64,000 bases of DNA from CAYFXE01 sp964347035 (GTDB taxonomy: Bacteria > Acidobacteriota > Aminicenantia > Aminicenantales > Aminicenantaceae), in NCBI GenBank assembly GCA_964347035.1, contig CAYFXE010000006.1:21613-85612 (forward strand). Reading direction: 5' to 3'. This document shows, in pieces, positions 61,868-64,000 of this stretch (position 1 is its first letter; each line of letters starts with the position of its first letter). A model generated the notes under the pieces. That model saw only the letters and a list, made by a program, of their open reading frames with translations. It had not been told where the DNA came from and searched no databases. The translations under genes were made by a program, and so were the position numbers.

Positions 61868-63571
61868 TCACTTTTTTTTGGTCTTGATTTTTGCCACATT
61901 GGAGTAGGCTGAATAGCCGCTTGTGTTGTAAGCGCAAACACGATATCTGTACAGCTTGTCTGCTTCTAATCCTTTGTCTGTGTATCGTCTTCTATTAACT
62001 TTTGTCACTCTTATTTCTTCCCATCTTCCCTTGTTCCCCTTCTTTCTCTCAATCATAAATCCTTCCTCAACGGGGGAATTATCTCTCCACTTAAGCTTGA
62101 CTTTGTTCCAAGATATCGCCTTAGCTTCCAGTTCCGTGGGAGCATCTGGTATAGACATGCAAAGCAAGCGTGTTGTTGCTTCGGACTCTCGAGGTGTATC
62201 ATTTGTACTCTGTGGTGTAACATCCGTTGTCTTAGGAGTTATATCTGTATCCAAAGGAAAAACATTCGTATCCGTAATGACTGCATTTGAACTTCCTATT
62301 ATTTCACAGAAGGGATAAATATTCCCATCGTCAGAAAGCTTTAACATCCAGAGATCATGCCCCATAGAACGACCAGATGTCGTGTTCCCTGCAGCAATAT
62401 ATCTTCCGTCTGATGTCTCTCGAATTTCAGCTACATAATCATCAATATTTCCTCCATAGGTGCGCTGCCACTCTATATCCCCATTCGAGTCAAGCTTTAA
62501 GACCCACCCGTCTGTCAATCCTGCACCATAGGAATTAGTATAGCCTTGGACAATATATCCTCCATCACTAGTCTCTCGAATTCGACCACTCCAATCATCA
62601 GAGGTTCCTCCATAGGTGCGCTGCCACTCTATATCCCCGATTGAGGTAAGCTTTAAAATCCAGATATCACCATCAGCAGACCAACGTTCACCTCCGACAA
62701 TATACCCACCATCTCTGGTCTTATCAAATCTACGAGATGGAAATTCACCTTCGCTTCCTCCATAAGTCCGCTGCCACTCAATATCTCCTTTAGAATTAAG
62801 CTTTAGAATCCAGAAATCATAATTTTCCGCTCCCCCAAAGGAATCAGTGTAGGCTGTGACAATATACCCCCCATCATCCGCAGCCAGGATGGAATGAGCA
62901 CGATCGCTTTCACTTCCACCATAAGTTTTTTGCCATTCAATATCCCCAGATGCGGTAAGCTTTAAAATCCAGCAATCTGCATCTCCCTCACCAAAAGAAA
63001 ATGTAGCTCCGGCAACAATATACCCTCCATCCTCAGTTTGCTGAATAGAGTAAGGAAAGTCCATATCAGGGCCACCATAAGCGTATTGCCATTCAATATC
63101 CCCGTTGGAGGTGAGTTTTAAAATCCAGTAATCATGCTCGCCGATAGGGGAGCTAAATGATCTTGTGTAACCGGCAACAATATACCCTCCATCCCGGGTC
63201 TCCTGCATACCTCCATAAGGTGAATCCGCCCAGAGACCTCCATAAGTCTTCTGCCAGATAATATTCCCATCTGGAGAAAGGTCTAAAATCCATATATCTC
63301 CACATCCTAAATCATATGGAGGCCCACCACATTCATCAAATGAGCTAGTAGAACCGAAGAGAATATATCCGTTACTATTCTTTTTTTCTATCACCTGCCC
63401 CCACCAATCATCACTCCAGCCTCCGTAAGTTCTTACCCATTGGACATTACTAGAAGTTGATGATGGAGGATAATATGCGATTTCTTCATCAATTTGTTTC
63501 TGTTGAACCTCGAATGGCGAAACCAAAACAAAGATGATAAACAAAAATGTGCATGATGCAATTTTTTTCAT
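61868..63571 (-). CDS. Secreted repeat protein (WQRTYGG-type propeller) with an FN3 domain
   Basis: 567 residues with GGGGGAG upstream. Signal peptide (about 1-22). Residues 45-410 hold seven units of about 50 residues with the core GDIEWQ(R/K)TYGG and WILKL, next to GYIVAG, most likely a seven-bladed propeller. A Thr/Pro-rich linker follows (about 440-470), then a fibronectin type III domain (PDAPTELEAKAISWNKVKLKWRDNS ... YRVCAYNTSGYSAYSNVAKIKTKKK). No C-terminal sorting signal was recognised. Likely extracellular and adhesive or carbohydrate-binding; unproven. Confidence 0.85.
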   Translation of the reverse strand: MKKIASCTFLFIIFVLVSPFEVQQKQIDEEIAYYPPSSTSSNVQWVRTYGGWSDDWWGQVIEKKNSNGYILFGSTSSFDECGGPPYDLGCGDIWILDLSPDGNIIWQKTYGGLWADSPYGGMQETRDGGYIVAGYTRSFSSPIGEHDYWILKLTSNGDIEWQYAYGGPDMDFPYSIQQTEDGGYIVAGATFSFGEGDADCWILKLTASGDIEWQKTYGGSESDRAHSILAADDGGYIVTAYTDSFGGAENYDFWILKLNSKGDIEWQRTYGGSEGEFPSRRFDKTRDGGYIVGGERWSADGDIWILKLTSIGDIEWQRTYGGTSDDWSGRIRETSDGGYIVQGYTNSYGAGLTDGWVLKLDSNGDIEWQRTYGGNIDDYVAEIRETSDGRYIAAGNTTSGRSMGHDLWMLKLSDDGNIYPFCEIIGSSNAVITDTNVFPLDTDITPKTTDVTPQSTNDTPRESEATTRLLCMSIPDAPTELEAKAISWNKVKLKWRDNSPVEEGFMIERKKGNKGRWEEIRVTKVNRRRYTDKGLEADKLYRYRVCAYNTSGYSAYSNVAKIKTKKK

Positions 63572-63727
63572 AACTCCCCCTCTGGCTTAAGTATCACATT
63601 CTGAATTTAACTCCAATATACAAATCTGTCAAATGCAGAAAGCCTAAAAAATGTGTCCATTTGATTTTAAAATTGTGTGAAATAATCAGTTGTGTGAAGG
63701 TTTGCCTTTGGTTTTTTCAACCCGGGT

Positions 63728-64000
63728 TCATCGAGTTATAAACTTAAATCTGGTTGCCCCACCAAGAGCCTCACGATATTCAGAGTCGATATACGACTTG
63801 CCCTTGCCAGATTTTCCTTTCCACTTTTCGATGCCTCGATAATAAGTCTCTTTAAAAACGATGTATCTACCTGATGCTCCAATTTTGCTGGGTGGGCAAT
63901 CTCCTCCTTCGATATATGGGCCGCATTGGTCTACAGTTATAATCCAATCATTTTCTCCTGACTGTTTCGTTTCAGCTAAATTTGGACCATTCATGATATT
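63728..64000 (-). CDS. Partial ORF, unknown, runs off the window
   Basis: 88 codons from an ATG at 63992-63994, but the frame is open to the edge (two more codons), so the true start may lie outside. Two cysteines (CGPYIEGGDC) could form a disulfide, suggesting a secreted protein. No family recognised. About 156 bases separate it from the repeat/FN3 gene. Confidence 0.45.
   Translation of the reverse strand, partial: NIMNGPNLAETKQSGENDWIITVDQCGPYIEGGDCPPSKIGASGRYIVFKETYYRGIEKWKGKSGKGKSYIDSEYREALGGATRFKFITR

Noticed and set aside
1..64000. CRISPR arrays, tRNA and rRNA genes
   Set aside because: I looked for regularly spaced direct repeats, GGTTCRANTCC-type T-arms and rRNA blocks and found none outside coding regions.

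Overview
The window reads as a scaffold from a Gram-negative, free-living bacterium that is probably uncultured. Two 10-base N runs (7115-7124, 8474-8483) mark assembly joins. There are TonB-dependent receptors, outer-membrane barrels, many lipoproteins and signal peptides, and a conspicuous number of secreted peptidases and serine hydrolases. There are also ECF sigma/anti-sigma pairs, HEAT and TPR proteins, a 6-bladed propeller and sigma-54-type promoters. This mix resembles the Acidobacteriota/Aminicenantes group. That placement is inference: no rRNA or universal marker gene other than khpA is present.

Layout. 1-4.9 kb: end of an MFS transporter; sigma/anti-sigma/secretin-domain module 1; flavoredoxin-like protein; SYLF lipoprotein; a possible structured RNA; khpA with a small coupled ORF. 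5-8.3 kb: DUF255 thioredoxin-domain protein broken only by an assembly gap; exported methyltransferase 1. 8.5-12.5 kb: module 2 (sigma, anti-sigma, two HEAT-repeat proteins, the second frameshifted). 12.6-20.2 kb: serine hydrolase, a small gene behind a near-consensus sigma-54 promoter, lysophospholipid acyltransferase plus lipase pair, NUDIX hydrolase, coiled-coil membrane protein, ARPP-1 family protein. 20.3-26.2 kb: REP-like palindrome, TonB receptor with a His-tailed EamA transporter, DUF3795 protein, exported methyltransferase 2, permuted ATP-grasp-like protein. 26.2-38 kb: MFS transporter, beta-barrel with leader ORF, receiver-DUF3052 fusion, TIGR04076 Tat protein, DUF1566 lipoprotein, PrsW protease, two serine hydrolases, PH-domain protein, a methyltransferase with two in-frame TAA codons, GIN-domain lipoprotein. 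37.2-41.1 kb: module 3 (sigma, anti-sigma, secreted caspase fused to a barrel) and a caspase-less paralogue. 41.3-46.1 kb: TonB receptor, an insertion sequence just upstream of its promoter, an ATC-hydrolase-like Tat protein, and a strong orphan promoter driving a structured RNA with its own terminator. 46.2-57.1 kb: PAS/LuxR regulator, interrupted 6-bladed propeller, M1 peptidase-like protein, TPR protein (sigma-54 promoter), TauE/SafE transporter, second REP-like palindrome, 29-residue-repeat protein, serine hydrolase. 57.2-64 kb: module 4 (sigma, anti-sigma, TonB-like protein), prolyl oligopeptidase, a repeat/FN3 secreted protein, and a partial ORF.

How the genes fit together. The unifying theme is envelope biology under many small regulatory switches. 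Four ECF sigma/anti-sigma operons each carry a different exported effector (secretin-like domain, HEAT proteins, caspase-barrel, TonB-like protein). Sigma-54-type sites precede three further units. The caspase module (38.3-41.1 kb) is the best candidate for an undescribed system: a membrane-anchored anti-sigma factor that lacks a zinc site is translationally coupled to an exported caspase that carries its own outer-membrane barrel.
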